A model generated the notes under the pieces. That model was not told the origin of the DNA. It worked only from the letters and a program-made list of their open reading frames with translations, and made no database searches. The translations under genes were made by a program, and so were the position numbers. A DNA stretch of 64,000 nucleotides from an uncultured Desulfovibrio sp. GTDB taxonomy: Bacteria > Desulfobacterota > Desulfovibrionia > Desulfovibrionales > Desulfovibrionaceae. The stretch is from contig NZ_CASDOY010000001.1 of assembly GCF_949282365.1 (NCBI RefSeq), positions 124,001 through 188,000 on the forward strand, read 5' to 3'. The stretch's first letter is position 1, and each line of letters opens with the position of its first letter. Positions 44,276 through 51,452 of the stretch are shown piece after piece.

Positions 44276-44596
44276 CTAGTGACTGCTGCAACTGCTGCTG
44301 CAACTGCCGCAGCTGCTGCCGGAGGAGGCCAGCGGGATATCGGGGTCCACCGTGAATCCCATGTAGGTCATATCGATGGAGACGCCCCCGATCTGCGCCA
44401 CCAGATCGGTGGCCATGCAGAAAGTGAAACCGTCGACTTCCTCGGTGCTGTCCTGTGCGTTCGGCTCATCCAGAGCCAGGGCAAGACGCGGGCCGCTTCA
44501 GCCGCCGGGGGCAAGAAACACGCGGATGGACTGGCGTTCCTTGTCCGCGAAGTAGGCTTCCAGCTCTTTACGAGCATTTTCAGACAGATTGATCAT
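44276..44596 (-). CDS. HesB/IscA-like selenoprotein (in-frame UGA at the conserved cysteine)
   Basis: A 106-residue protein read from ATG 44596 to TAG 44276, with a TGA at 44498-44500 as codon 33. The surrounding sequence, RVFLAPGG-U-SGPRLALALDEP, is nearly identical to its two neighbours, which have Cys there (RVFLAPGGCSGPRLALALDEP). This is the first metal-binding cysteine of the IscA/HesB fold. The frame is intact on both sides of the TGA. The protein ends in a Ser/Cys-rich tail (SSCGSCSSSCSSH). HesB-like selenoproteins are a known rare group, to my recollection. An Fe-S or metal-trafficking role is inferred. A weak SECIS-like stem (AGC-GGC ... GCC-CTG-GCT) follows the TGA. An ordinary gene caller would miss or split this gene. 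Confidence 0.87.
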
Positions 44597-44774
44597 TCCT
44601 TTTCCTCTCTGGGCCGTATCCGCGGAGCGTCCTGCCCGTCAGGAGCCGGACCGGATGCCCTCGAGGCATCAGGCCCTCCCCGCCGGTCACGGCAGTTGGT
44701 GGGGGCGGAAGTCGGGAACTTCCGTTATGACAAAAACCGGCAGGAAGCGTAGCCGCCGCCCCGGCCGGATGGGA

Positions 44775-45101
44775 TCACTGCTGGCTGCCGCAACTGCCGC
44801 AACAACCGCCGCAAGAGCTCTCGCCCGACGAGGGCAGGGGCACTTCGGGGGTCACGGTGAAGCCCATGTAGCTCAGGTCGATGCTGAGGCTTTTCACCTG
44901 CCGGAGCAGCTCGGTATTGATGCAGAAGGCAAAGCCGTCCTGCTCGATTTTGGTATCCCCGTCCCCGGGCTCGTCCAGCGCCAGGGCAAGACGGGGACCG
45001 GAGCAGCCGCCGGGGGCAAGGAACACACGGATGGTCTGACGTTCCTTACCCGAAAAATAGGCTTCTAGTTCCTTGCGGACAGCTTCAGACAAAGTAATCA
45101 T
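44775..45101 (-). CDS. HesB/IscA-like protein, cysteine form (middle copy)
   Basis: A 108-residue protein from ATG 45101, which has AGGAGAAGG upstream. A longer frame reaching 45170 is unlikely. It has the HesB-like core with Cys33 in APGGCSGPRLALAL, a middle FCINTELLRQVKSLSIDLSYMG region and a tail rich in Gly and Cys (SSCGGCCGSCGSQQ). IscA-family proteins bind iron or Fe-S clusters through such cysteines and hand them to apo-proteins. It is about three-quarters identical by eye to the copy at 45276. It sits between the selenocysteine and the second cysteine copy in one orientation. Confidence 0.88.
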   Translation of the reverse strand: MITLSEAVRKELEAYFSGKERQTIRVFLAPGGCSGPRLALALDEPGDGDTKIEQDGFAFCINTELLRQVKSLSIDLSYMGFTVTPEVPLPSSGESSCGGCCGSCGSQQ

Positions 45102-45275
45102 TCCTTCTCCTGTGATGCCGCGCCGCGGTGCCTTGCGTATCCCGCAACAGCAGAGGCGCGTTCCTGTCAACGACGCACGGCGCTCCGCCGGCAGCGGCAG
45201 GTATTGATGCAGAAGGTGGTCTTGGTCTCGTTCGAAGCATCAGGGCCGCGGGGCAAAATGCCCTGCGGTACCGGG

Positions 45276-45602
45276 CTACTGCTGGCTGCCGCAGGCGCCG
45301 CAGCAACCGCCGCAGGCGCTGCCGCCCGACGAGGGCAGCGGGACTTCGGGCGTCACCATGAAGCCCATGTAATTGGCATCGATGCCGACACTTTTCACCT
45401 GCTGCAAGAGTTCGTTATTGATGCAGAAGGCAAAACCGCCCTGCTCGATCCTGGTGTCGCTCTCACCGGCTTCGTCCAGCGCCAGGGCAAGGCGCGGGCC
45501 GGAACAGCCGCCGGGGGCAAGGTAGATGCGGATGGTGGCTTTTTCCCTGTTGGCAAAAAAGCCTTCCAGTTCCTTCCGGGCGGCATCGGTCAACGTTAGC
45601 AT
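45276..45602 (-). CDS. HesB/IscA-like protein, cysteine form (first copy)
   Basis: A 108-residue protein from ATG 45602. It contains IYLAPGGCSGPRLALALDE with Cys33, FCINNELLQQVKSVGIDANYMGF and the Cys/Gly tail SACGGCCGACGSQQ. It is the first of three tandem genes and divergent from pyrR, with about 120 bases between the starts. The extra C-terminal cysteine cluster (five cysteines in the last 15 residues counting CGGCCGAC) is not part of standard IscA and could form an additional metal site. Confidence 0.88.
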   Translation of the reverse strand: MLTLTDAARKELEGFFANREKATIRIYLAPGGCSGPRLALALDEAGESDTRIEQGGFAFCINNELLQQVKSVGIDANYMGFMVTPEVPLPSSGGSACGGCCGACGSQQ

Positions 45603-45721
45603 GGCACTACCTCCAGTGTTGCCCGTAACATGTAAGGTCAGCCCCCGGGATTGTCAATCGCCCCGGGTCTTTTCTCCGCCGGCAAAAAGGAGTATGGAAA
45701 GAAATCATTTCTGGAGGGATT

Positions 45722-46258
45722 ATGCCCACGACATTGCTGCTGGACAAAGAGGAACTGAACCTGATTCTGGAACGTCTTGCCTGCGAGCTGCTGGAACGGC
45801 ACGGCCAGTGCGAGCGCGTCATGCTGGTGGGCATCGAACGCCGCGGCGCGGACCTTGCCCGCCGTCTGGCCGCCCTGATGCAGCAGAAGCTGCAGCGCTC
45901 CCTGCCGCTGGGCACGCTGGACATCAACCTGTACCGTGACGACTGGACGAGCCTGGAGGGCAAGCCCCACATCGGACAGTCGCGCATCACCGCCCCCGTG
46001 GACAATGCGGAGATCATCCTTATAGATGACGTGCTGTTCAGCGGCCGCACCATCCGCGCCGCCCTGGAGGCCCTGCTGGATTACGGCCGCCCCAGCAGGG
46101 TGGAACTTTTGGTGCTTGTGGATCGCGGCCATCGCGAGCTGCCCATACAGGCCGACTATGTGGGCCGCAGCGTGGAGACACGCCCGCAGGAGCAGGTGGA
46201 TGTCCTGCTGAAGGAACGGGACGGACGCGACGAAGTCCTGCTGACGTCGAAAAACTGA
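45722..46258 (+). CDS. pyrR: Bifunctional pyrimidine regulator / uracil phosphoribosyltransferase PyrR
   Basis: A 178-residue protein with GGAGG at 45713-45717 before ATG 45722. It has the phosphoribosyltransferase signature IILIDDVLFSGRTIRAALEAL (the PRPP loop), the N-terminal VGIERRGADLARRL and the C-terminal VLVDRGHRELPIQADYVGR of PyrR. In Gram-positive bacteria PyrR binds pyr mRNA to control attenuation. Here no pyr genes are adjacent, so the salvage activity or a distant regulatory target is more likely. It is followed by a clear terminator. Confidence 0.93.
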   Translation: MPTTLLLDKEELNLILERLACELLERHGQCERVMLVGIERRGADLARRLAALMQQKLQRSLPLGTLDINLYRDDWTSLEGKPHIGQSRITAPVDNAEIILIDDVLFSGRTIRAALEALLDYGRPSRVELLVLVDRGHRELPIQADYVGRSVETRPQEQVDVLLKERDGRDEVLLTSKN

Positions 46259-46265
46259 ACCGCTC

Positions 46266-46293
46266 AGGGGCCCCTTCGGGAGGCCCCTTTTTT
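46266..46293 (+). terminator. Intrinsic terminator of pyrR
   Basis: Stem GGGGCC / GGCCCC (46267-46272 with 46282-46287) with extra inner pairing is followed by TTTTTT, eight bases after the stop codon. Confidence 0.85.
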
Positions 46294-46396
46294 ATGGCCG
46301 CCACCGGCATGTCCTGGAGGTGTCGCCGCCGCCGTCACCCGGTGTCCGGTCATATCCCGCCGCAGGCGATGCTGCCGCCTTTTTTCCCAAAAGGAC

Positions 46397-46425
46397 TTGA
46401 CCGGGCCCTGCTCTTTTCCTAGGCT
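46397..46425 (+). promoter_or_regulatory. Candidate promoter of the selenium gene block
   Basis: TTGACC at 46397-46402 and TAGGCT at 46420-46425 are spaced by 17 bases. It is about 220 bases upstream of the yedE start, so a long leader would result. Confidence 0.5.
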
Positions 46426-46644
46426 GACTTCTGTCTTCCCTGTCCCAAGGAGTGAAGGATATGCCCATGCACCATACCTGACGCAGTTCCACCGGCTTCA
46501 CGGTGTGGAGCGCAGGGGGGTGGGTGTGTGCCGGCCGCATGTCCTGATTCCGTATCGCATCAGAATCCGCTCCCCATCCCCATGGTCCGCAACGGACCCG
46601 CGCGCAGTGTTCAAACTTTTGCCGCATCCCGTATGGGGGGTCGC

Positions 46645-47739
46645 ATGAAAAACAGTCTCAATCTTTTCTCGTCCACCACAGGCATCGTGGTCACGGGCCT
46701 TGTCCTGGGCCTCGTGGCCGTCTATCTGCAGTTCGCGGGCAACCCCGGTAACATGGGTATCTGCGTGGTCTGCTTCAACCGCGACATCGCCGGCGCCGTG
46801 GGCCTGCATCGCGCGGCCATCGTCCAGTACCTGCGTCCCGAGATCCTGGGTATGGTGCTGGGCTCCCTGGCCGCCGCCCTCTGCTTCGGCGAATACCGCG
46901 CCCGCGGCGGCTCGTCCCCCGCTGTCCGCTTCCTGCTGGGCGTCATCGCGGCCATCGGCGCCCTGGTCTTCCTAGGCTGCCCCTGGCGCGTCATCATGCG
47001 TCTGGCCGGCGGCGACGCCAACGCCCTCTTCGGTCTGGCCGGCCTGGTGGTCGGCATCGGCGTGGGCACGGTCTTCTTCCGCATGGGCTTCTCCCTGGGC
47101 CGCAGCCAGAGCCAGAGCAAGGCATCCGGCCTAATCCTGCCGGGCATCATGCTGGCCCTGGTGGCCGTCTACCTGTTCAATCCCCCGGTGGCCGGCCAGG
47201 CCCAGAGCGGCGTTCTGTTCTACTCCCTCAAGGGTCCCGGCTCCATGCACGCCCCCTTCCTGCTCTCGCTGGGCGCCGGTCTGCTGGTAGGCTTCCTGGC
47301 CCAGCGCAGCCGCTTCTGCACCATGGGTGCCGTGCGTGACGTTCTGCTGTTCAACCAGTGGCATCTGGCCCTGGGCTTCCTGGCCATGCTGGTTGCCGCC
47401 CTGGTGGCCAACCTGGCCATCGGCGGCTTCCATCCCGGTTTTGAAGGCCAGCCCGTGGCCCATACCGACGCCCTGTGGAACTTCCTGGGCATGGTGACGG
47501 CCGGTCTGGCCTTTGCCCTGGCCGGCGGCTGCCCCGGTCGTCAGCTCTTCATGGCCGGTGAAGGCGACAACGATGCCGCCATCTTCGTGGTCGGCCTCAT
47601 CGTGGGCGCCGCCTGCGCCCACAACTTCGGCATGGCTTCCAGCACGGCGGGCATCGGCCCCAACGGCATGCTGGGCGCTCTGGGCGGCCTGGCCGTCTGC
47701 CTGCTCATCGGTTTCTTCAACTGCAAGCGAGGTGCGTAA
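46645..47739 (+). CDS. yedE: YedE/FdhT-family selenium metabolism membrane transporter
   Basis: A 364-residue polytopic membrane protein from ATG 46645, preceded by GGGGGG. An upstream-extended frame is not supported. It has about ten transmembrane helices and the cysteine-bearing motifs of YeeE/YedE transporters: CVVCFNRDIAGAVGLHR, FLGCPWRVIMRLAGGDANA, RSRFCTMGAVRDVLLF and GGCPGRQLFMAGEGD. Members linked to selenium metabolism are found beside yedF and selenoprotein genes and are proposed to import a selenium or sulfur species. The next gene is yedF, with its ATG overlapping this stop (TAATG), followed by a DUF3343 gene. The selenoproteins at 8.4 and 44.3 kb would be the users. Confidence 0.9.
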   Translation: MKNSLNLFSSTTGIVVTGLVLGLVAVYLQFAGNPGNMGICVVCFNRDIAGAVGLHRAAIVQYLRPEILGMVLGSLAAALCFGEYRARGGSSPAVRFLLGVIAAIGALVFLGCPWRVIMRLAGGDANALFGLAGLVVGIGVGTVFFRMGFSLGRSQSQSKASGLILPGIMLALVAVYLFNPPVAGQAQSGVLFYSLKGPGSMHAPFLLSLGAGLLVGFLAQRSRFCTMGAVRDVLLFNQWHLALGFLAMLVAALVANLAIGGFHPGFEGQPVAHTDALWNFLGMVTAGLAFALAGGCPGRQLFMAGEGDNDAAIFVVGLIVGAACAHNFGMASSTAGIGPNGMLGALGGLAVCLLIGFFNCKRGA

Positions 47740-47957
47740 TGGCGACCCTGATCGATACCTGCGGGCTCTCCTGCCCCCAGCCTGTGCTGATGTTTTTGAC
47801 TGCTGTCAAAAAAGAGCCCGACGGGCCTTTCTCCGTCCTGGTGGACAATGACGCCAGCCGCGAGAACGTGAGCCGCGCCGCGCGCAACAGCGGTTTCGAT
47901 GTCACGGTGAACGAAGAAAACGGCATCTGGCGGCTGGAAGTCAGCCGTCAGGCCTGA
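47739..47957 (+). CDS. yedF: TusA/YedF-like sulfur or selenium carrier
   Basis: A 72-residue protein of the SirA/TusA/YedF fold. The start overlaps the yedE stop by one base. The defining motif DTCGLSCPQPVL lies at residues 6-17, with Cys12 in the CPxP motif as the expected persulfide or selenide carrier residue. It is shorter than YedF proteins that carry a second DsrE-like domain. Coupled to yedE, it probably receives selenium or sulfur at the membrane and passes it on, for example to selenophosphate synthesis. This role is inferred from context. Confidence 0.9.
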   Translation: MATLIDTCGLSCPQPVLMFLTAVKKEPDGPFSVLVDNDASRENVSRAARNSGFDVTVNEENGIWRLEVSRQA

Positions 47958-47969
47958 GACGCAACCTGC

Positions 47970-47996
47970 AAGGGCGGCCTTCGGGCCGCCCTTTTC
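47970..47996 (+). terminator. Terminator or attenuator inside the selenium block
   Basis: A 9-bp perfect stem AGGGCGGCC / GGCCGCCCT with a TTCG loop is followed by TTTC, between yedF and the DUF3343 gene. It ends only 10 bases before the next ATG, so it may partly separate expression of the two halves. Confidence 0.7.
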
Positions 47997-48005
47997 TGGA
48001 AAAGC

Positions 48006-48602
48006 ATGACAGCAGCCAAGCATTTTTTCACCACACTCGGCAAAAGCCTCGGCAAATTCCTGCCCAAGGCCCGCCAGGCCGAAGAAGCCCCGCGCGCCCT
48101 TTCCGACCGGGGCCTGCTGGCCTTTGCCCATACCGGGGACGTCATCCGCGCCGAACGCCTGCTGCGGGAACAGGGCCTCGACATCGACGTCAAGGGTCCG
48201 CCACCACAGATGCGCACCGGTTGCGACATGGTGGTGGTCTTTCCGCTCATCAGCCAGGCGGCCGTCTTGGCCAGCCTGAAGATGGCCGGGCTGGAACCGG
48301 AACAGGTGGTCAGTGCCCACGATGTGCTGCTGGAACCGGTATCGCTGTTCCAGAGCAGCCGTCTGGATCACTGGCTCATGGTCCGCGCGGCCAACATGAA
48401 GATCACGGTGGACTGCCGCGACAAACGCATCGTCAACATCTCCGGGGGCGGCTGCCCCGATGTGCCCTGGCTGGCCCACTGCCTGTGCGGCCAGACGCTG
48501 GACACGGCCCCCGAGCCCCTGAGCCTGGGACAGACCCTGTGCTGCTACAGCCTGCAGAAAGCCTTTGAGGAGATACGGAGGCAGCTCGCATGTGGATCAT
48601 AG
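48006..48602 (+). CDS. DUF3343-domain protein, putative selenium/sulfur carrier-like
   Basis: A 198-residue soluble protein from ATG 48006. Residues about 35-110 fit the DUF3343 domain, a small fold often found beside yedE/yedF and described as Se/S-carrier-like (RGLLAFAHTGDVIRAERLLREQGLDIDVKGPPP, split here over the conserved HTGD). The C-terminal 80 residues contain four cysteines (DCRDK, GGGCPDV, HCLCG, LCCYS) that could bind metal or chalcogen and are not part of the minimal domain. The next gene starts inside its last codons. No strong ribosome binding site is seen, and the terminator hairpin is just upstream. Confidence 0.8.
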   Translation: MTAAKHFFTTLGKSLGKFLPKARQAEEAPRALSDRGLLAFAHTGDVIRAERLLREQGLDIDVKGPPPQMRTGCDMVVVFPLISQAAVLASLKMAGLEPEQVVSAHDVLLEPVSLFQSSRLDHWLMVRAANMKITVDCRDKRIVNISGGGCPDVPWLAHCLCGQTLDTAPEPLSLGQTLCCYSLQKAFEEIRRQLACGS

Positions 48603-49495
48603 CCGGCACTGTTCCCGATCCTGATTTTTCCCTGCTGACACCGGCGCTGACTGCGTCTCCCGATGTCCTGCCCCGCCTGTCCGGCCCGGAACTGCTGCTG
48701 CCCGACGGCCGCAACGTCCCCGTGGAACGCGGTACGGCGGCCCTAGCCGCCACGGCCCTGCAGACCTGCGCCGCGCTCTCCTGCCCGCCGCCCGCCCTGC
48801 TGCTGGCGGGCGATACGGGCTCCGGCAGCGGCAGCCGCAGCCTGTACGCCTGGCTGGAACAGGCCCTGCCGGACCTGGCCCCGCACGGCCTGACCTTCCA
48901 TTATCTTTTCCCCGATGTGGACTGGCACAACCGCCTGCTGCTGGCCGTGCAGGCCCTGCCCCAAACGCCCCTGATGGTGGCGGACGCGGGCTTCATGTAT
49001 GTGGCCAAGATGAGCGGCTATGCCGACGCCTACGCCCTCTTCACCCCGGATGTGGGCGAGCTGGCCTTCCTGGCTGATGAAAAGGCCCCCCATCCTTTCT
49101 ACACCCGCGGCTTCCTGCTGGCCGAGGAACAGAACATCCCCGCGCTGCTGGCCCGGGCGCAGGCCCACGGCAACTGCCCTGCCGACCTGCTCATCAAGGG
49201 CAGGGCCGATCATGTCATCCACCAGGGCCAGACTTACGCGGTCGTGGACAGCCCGTCCGTACCGGCCATGGAATGTATCGGCGGCACCGGCGATATCGTG
49301 ACCGGTCTGGTCACGGGCCTGCTGTGCACCGGTCTGCCTGTGGCCCCGGCCGCTCTGGCCGCCGCCCGCCTGGCCCGTCGTCTGGCGGCCCACTGCCGCC
49401 CGGACCCGGCCACTCCCGTCAGCCACCTCATCGCCGCCCTGCCGGAAGTCCTGCCCCGCAGCGCCGGGGAAGCCGCCCTGCTGGGACAGCCCTGA
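48590..49495 (+). CDS. NnrD/ribokinase-superfamily sugar-kinase-like protein
   Basis: A 301-residue protein whose ATG lies 13 bases inside the previous gene, with CGGAGG upstream, so it is translationally coupled. The C-terminal part carries the ribokinase-superfamily catalytic motif GGTGDIVTGLVTGLL, where the Asp is the catalytic base, and an upstream LFTPDVGELAFL resembling the TPHPGE motif of ADP-dependent NAD(P)H-hydrate dehydratase (YjeF C-terminal domain). The middle has LLAGDTGSGSGSRSLY. The N terminus is short. In this operon it may act on a selenium-related metabolite, but a repair function is also possible. I cannot name the substrate. Confidence 0.75.
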   Translation: MWIIAGTVPDPDFSLLTPALTASPDVLPRLSGPELLLPDGRNVPVERGTAALAATALQTCAALSCPPPALLLAGDTGSGSGSRSLYAWLEQALPDLAPHGLTFHYLFPDVDWHNRLLLAVQALPQTPLMVADAGFMYVAKMSGYADAYALFTPDVGELAFLADEKAPHPFYTRGFLLAEEQNIPALLARAQAHGNCPADLLIKGRADHVIHQGQTYAVVDSPSVPAMECIGGTGDIVTGLVTGLLCTGLPVAPAALAAARLARRLAAHCRPDPATPVSHLIAALPEVLPRSAGEAALLGQP

Positions 49496-49803
49496 TCCCG
49501 CTCCCGGCAGATACCGCCGGACCGGGACTACTGGGGGGCGCCGCCCGGCTGAAGGGATCTTCGGTCAGCGGACTTTTCACCAGCCTTCTCCGCTCCCTGC
49601 GAAAAGACGGACAAAGCCAGCGCCTTGTCCGTCTTCACACATCGCAGCCAGGGCATTCATACGGTCTGCTGTCAGGAAGGCCGGGGGACGCTCTCCAAGT
49701 GCCTGCCGGCACCCGCCCGGCGACGCCAGCTATCCGTCACCACATCAGGTCCCGCCGGGCCCGCAACCCCGATGACGTGAAGGCCTCCCGTCCGTGGGCC
49801 TTC
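49496..49803. other. Intergenic region between convergent operons
   Basis: This 308-base stretch separates the selenium block from the radical SAM gene. It has one strong inverted repeat (listed separately) and no gene. A second weaker inverted repeat (GAAGGCC / GGCCTTC) near 49780-49805 could mark the end of the minus-strand operon. Confidence 0.55.
49604..49635 (+). terminator. Inverted repeat after the selenium block
   Basis: AAGACGGACAA at 49604-49614 pairs with TTGTCCGTCTT at 49625-49635. There is no good T tract on the plus strand, so it may be a weak terminator about 110 bases after the stop codon. Confidence 0.5.
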
Positions 49804-50694
49804 CTAGACCACACGGTGCATGCAGTGGCGCAACTTCTCTCCGCCGGTGTGTTCCGGGCCGTGGAGATCCATGATGGTGCCGCGCGCGCCCAACAGTCCG
49901 ACAGCATCGGCCCGGCATCTGACGCAATGGCTCATCTGCGGCAGGAAGCGTCCGGCGGCTTCGCGCAGGCGCTTCATCCGCTCGGGATCCGGTTCGGGCA
50001 ACCCGCCGAACAGCGTGCCGGGAACGGGGATCATGGGGATGCAGTTCATCAGGTCGGCGCCCCAGGCCCGCACGCGCTCCGCCACTTCAGGGACGTGCGC
50101 CTCGTTGACCTGCGGGATGACGACCGTATTGACCTTCACGGTCGCACCCAGAGACTTGAGCCTGCGCACGCCCTGCTCCTGTCTCTCAAGCAGCAGCTGC
50201 GCCCCTTCCTCACTGCTCAGCCCTGCCGCCTCCCTGTCGTCCACGATATGGCAGATACGCGCGCCGATGGCGGGATCCACGGCATTCACCGTCACCGTCA
50301 CATGCCGCACGCCCAGCCTGACGAGTTCTTCGGCGCAGGCAGGCAGGGCCAGTCCGTTGCACGACAGGCAGAGCAGCAACTGCGGGAAATCCCTGCGGAC
50401 CAGACGCAGCGTCTCCAGGGTCTCCGCCGGATTTGCCAGCGGATCCCCCGGTCCGGCGATACCGATGACGGAAAGTTCAGGCAGGCGGGATACGGCGATA
50501 CGCACTTCATGCAATGCCTGTTCCGGTGACAGCAGCGCGGCACTCACGCCAGGGCGCGATTCGTTGATGCAGGAATATTCCCTGCTGCAATAGGCACAGG
50601 AGATATTGCAGCGCGGCGCCACAGGAAGATGCATGCGGGCGTGGGTCCCGCGCAGGGAACGATTGAAACAGGGATGCACCGACGCTGCGTTCAT
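49804..50694 (-). CDS. NifB-like radical SAM protein
   Basis: A 296-residue protein from ATG 50694, overlapping the preceding stop as ATGA. The N terminus HPCFNRSLRGTHARMHLPVAPRCNISCAYCSREYSCINESRPG, shown here only in part by its key residues, has the radical SAM CxxxCxxC (Cys-Asn-Ile-Ser-Cys-Ala-Tyr-Cys) and the NifB-type HPCFN and NESRPG motifs. A GGDP-like AGPGDPLANP segment follows. Two further cysteines near the end (SHCVRCRADA) fit the auxiliary cluster sites of NifB. No NifX domain is fused. NifB fuses two 4Fe-4S clusters into the 8Fe-9S-C precursor of the nitrogenase cofactor. Here no nitrogenase genes are nearby, and the operon partners are a ModA-like and a NapH-like protein, so another metal cofactor is possible. 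Confidence 0.85.
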   Translation of the reverse strand: MNAASVHPCFNRSLRGTHARMHLPVAPRCNISCAYCSREYSCINESRPGVSAALLSPEQALHEVRIAVSRLPELSVIGIAGPGDPLANPAETLETLRLVRRDFPQLLLCLSCNGLALPACAEELVRLGVRHVTVTVNAVDPAIGARICHIVDDREAAGLSSEEGAQLLLERQEQGVRRLKSLGATVKVNTVVIPQVNEAHVPEVAERVRAWGADLMNCIPMIPVPGTLFGGLPEPDPERMKRLREAAGRFLPQMSHCVRCRADAVGLLGARGTIMDLHGPEHTGGEKLRHCMHRVV

Positions 50695-51452
50695 GCCTGC
50701 TTCCTGCCCATGTGGATGCACTTCCGGGGACAGGCGCCGAGGCAGTCGCCGCAGTTCGTGCAGTTCGCCTCTTCCGGCCTCGTGCGCATGTAACAGGACC
50801 GGCGACAGGCATCGCAGTCATTGCAGTCCGACGTCTTGTAGACCTTGAAGACGGAGAAGCGCTTGAACAGTTCAAGCGCGCCCCCGAAAGGACAGACGAA
50901 ACGGCACCATGCCGCTGAGATCGCGATCCCCGCGGCCAGGAAGAACAGCACCAGGGACGTGCGGAACAGCCACAGGTCCGAAGCGTGCTCAAAGGTAAGG
51001 CCGATGGAGGCCCAGAATTCCCCCACACGGATGGGGACATTGGTCCTGGGCTGGCCCACGACGAACCAGACCCATAAGGCCACTATGAGCAGCAGATACT
51101 TGCCGTACGGGAGCATCTGCCGCGTCTCGACGGACAGTTTGAAAGAGGCGAAGCTCCCGACGATCCGGTTGGCCAGCCCTCCCGGGCAGAGCCAGCCGCA
51201 GAACGCGCGGCCGAAAAAGACGGCCACCGCCAGCCACGCTCCCCAGAAGCCCCAGAACATGGAGGCAAGGCGGCCGGGGCAGGTGATGACGGGACAATTC
51301 TGGCAGCTCACGAAGGGGACCACGAAGGGACAGCGGAACAGGCCGTACAGGCCCCACTCGCCCAGAAAGAGCAAGGAAGCCCAGAGGACGACCCTGTTCA
51401 CGATCCGCAGGATGCCGACGCGACTTTTTTCGATCATTTTTTCAGGCGACAT
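50691..51452 (-). CDS. NapH/NosR-like membrane-bound 4Fe-4S protein
   Basis: A 253-residue membrane protein with about five hydrophobic segments. The pattern CxxCP in SCQNCPVITCPG and CGWLCPGG, plus CRFVCPFGG, is that of NapH/NosR/CcoG-type membrane ferredoxins. The C terminus has two ferredoxin-like cysteine sets (DCNDCDACRRSC and NCTNCGDCLGACPRKC). Such proteins move electrons between quinol and a periplasmic or cytoplasmic partner. It overlaps the ModA-like gene upstream by 11 bases and the radical SAM gene downstream by 4, so the three are coupled. It may supply reducing equivalents for radical SAM chemistry, which is inferred. Confidence 0.87.
   Translation of the reverse strand: MSPEKMIEKSRVGILRIVNRVVLWASLLFLGEWGLYGLFRCPFVVPFVSCQNCPVITCPGRLASMFWGFWGAWLAVAVFFGRAFCGWLCPGGLANRIVGSFASFKLSVETRQMLPYGKYLLLIVALWVWFVVGQPRTNVPIRVGEFWASIGLTFEHASDLWLFRTSLVLFFLAAGIAISAAWCRFVCPFGGALELFKRFSVFKVYKTSDCNDCDACRRSCYMRTRPEEANCTNCGDCLGACPRKCIHMGRKQA

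Noticed and set aside
44594..44596. A separate short gene starting at 44596 and ending at the TGA
   Set aside because: The frame after the TGA is highly similar to the two neighbouring HesB-like proteins, so the two parts are one selenoprotein gene.
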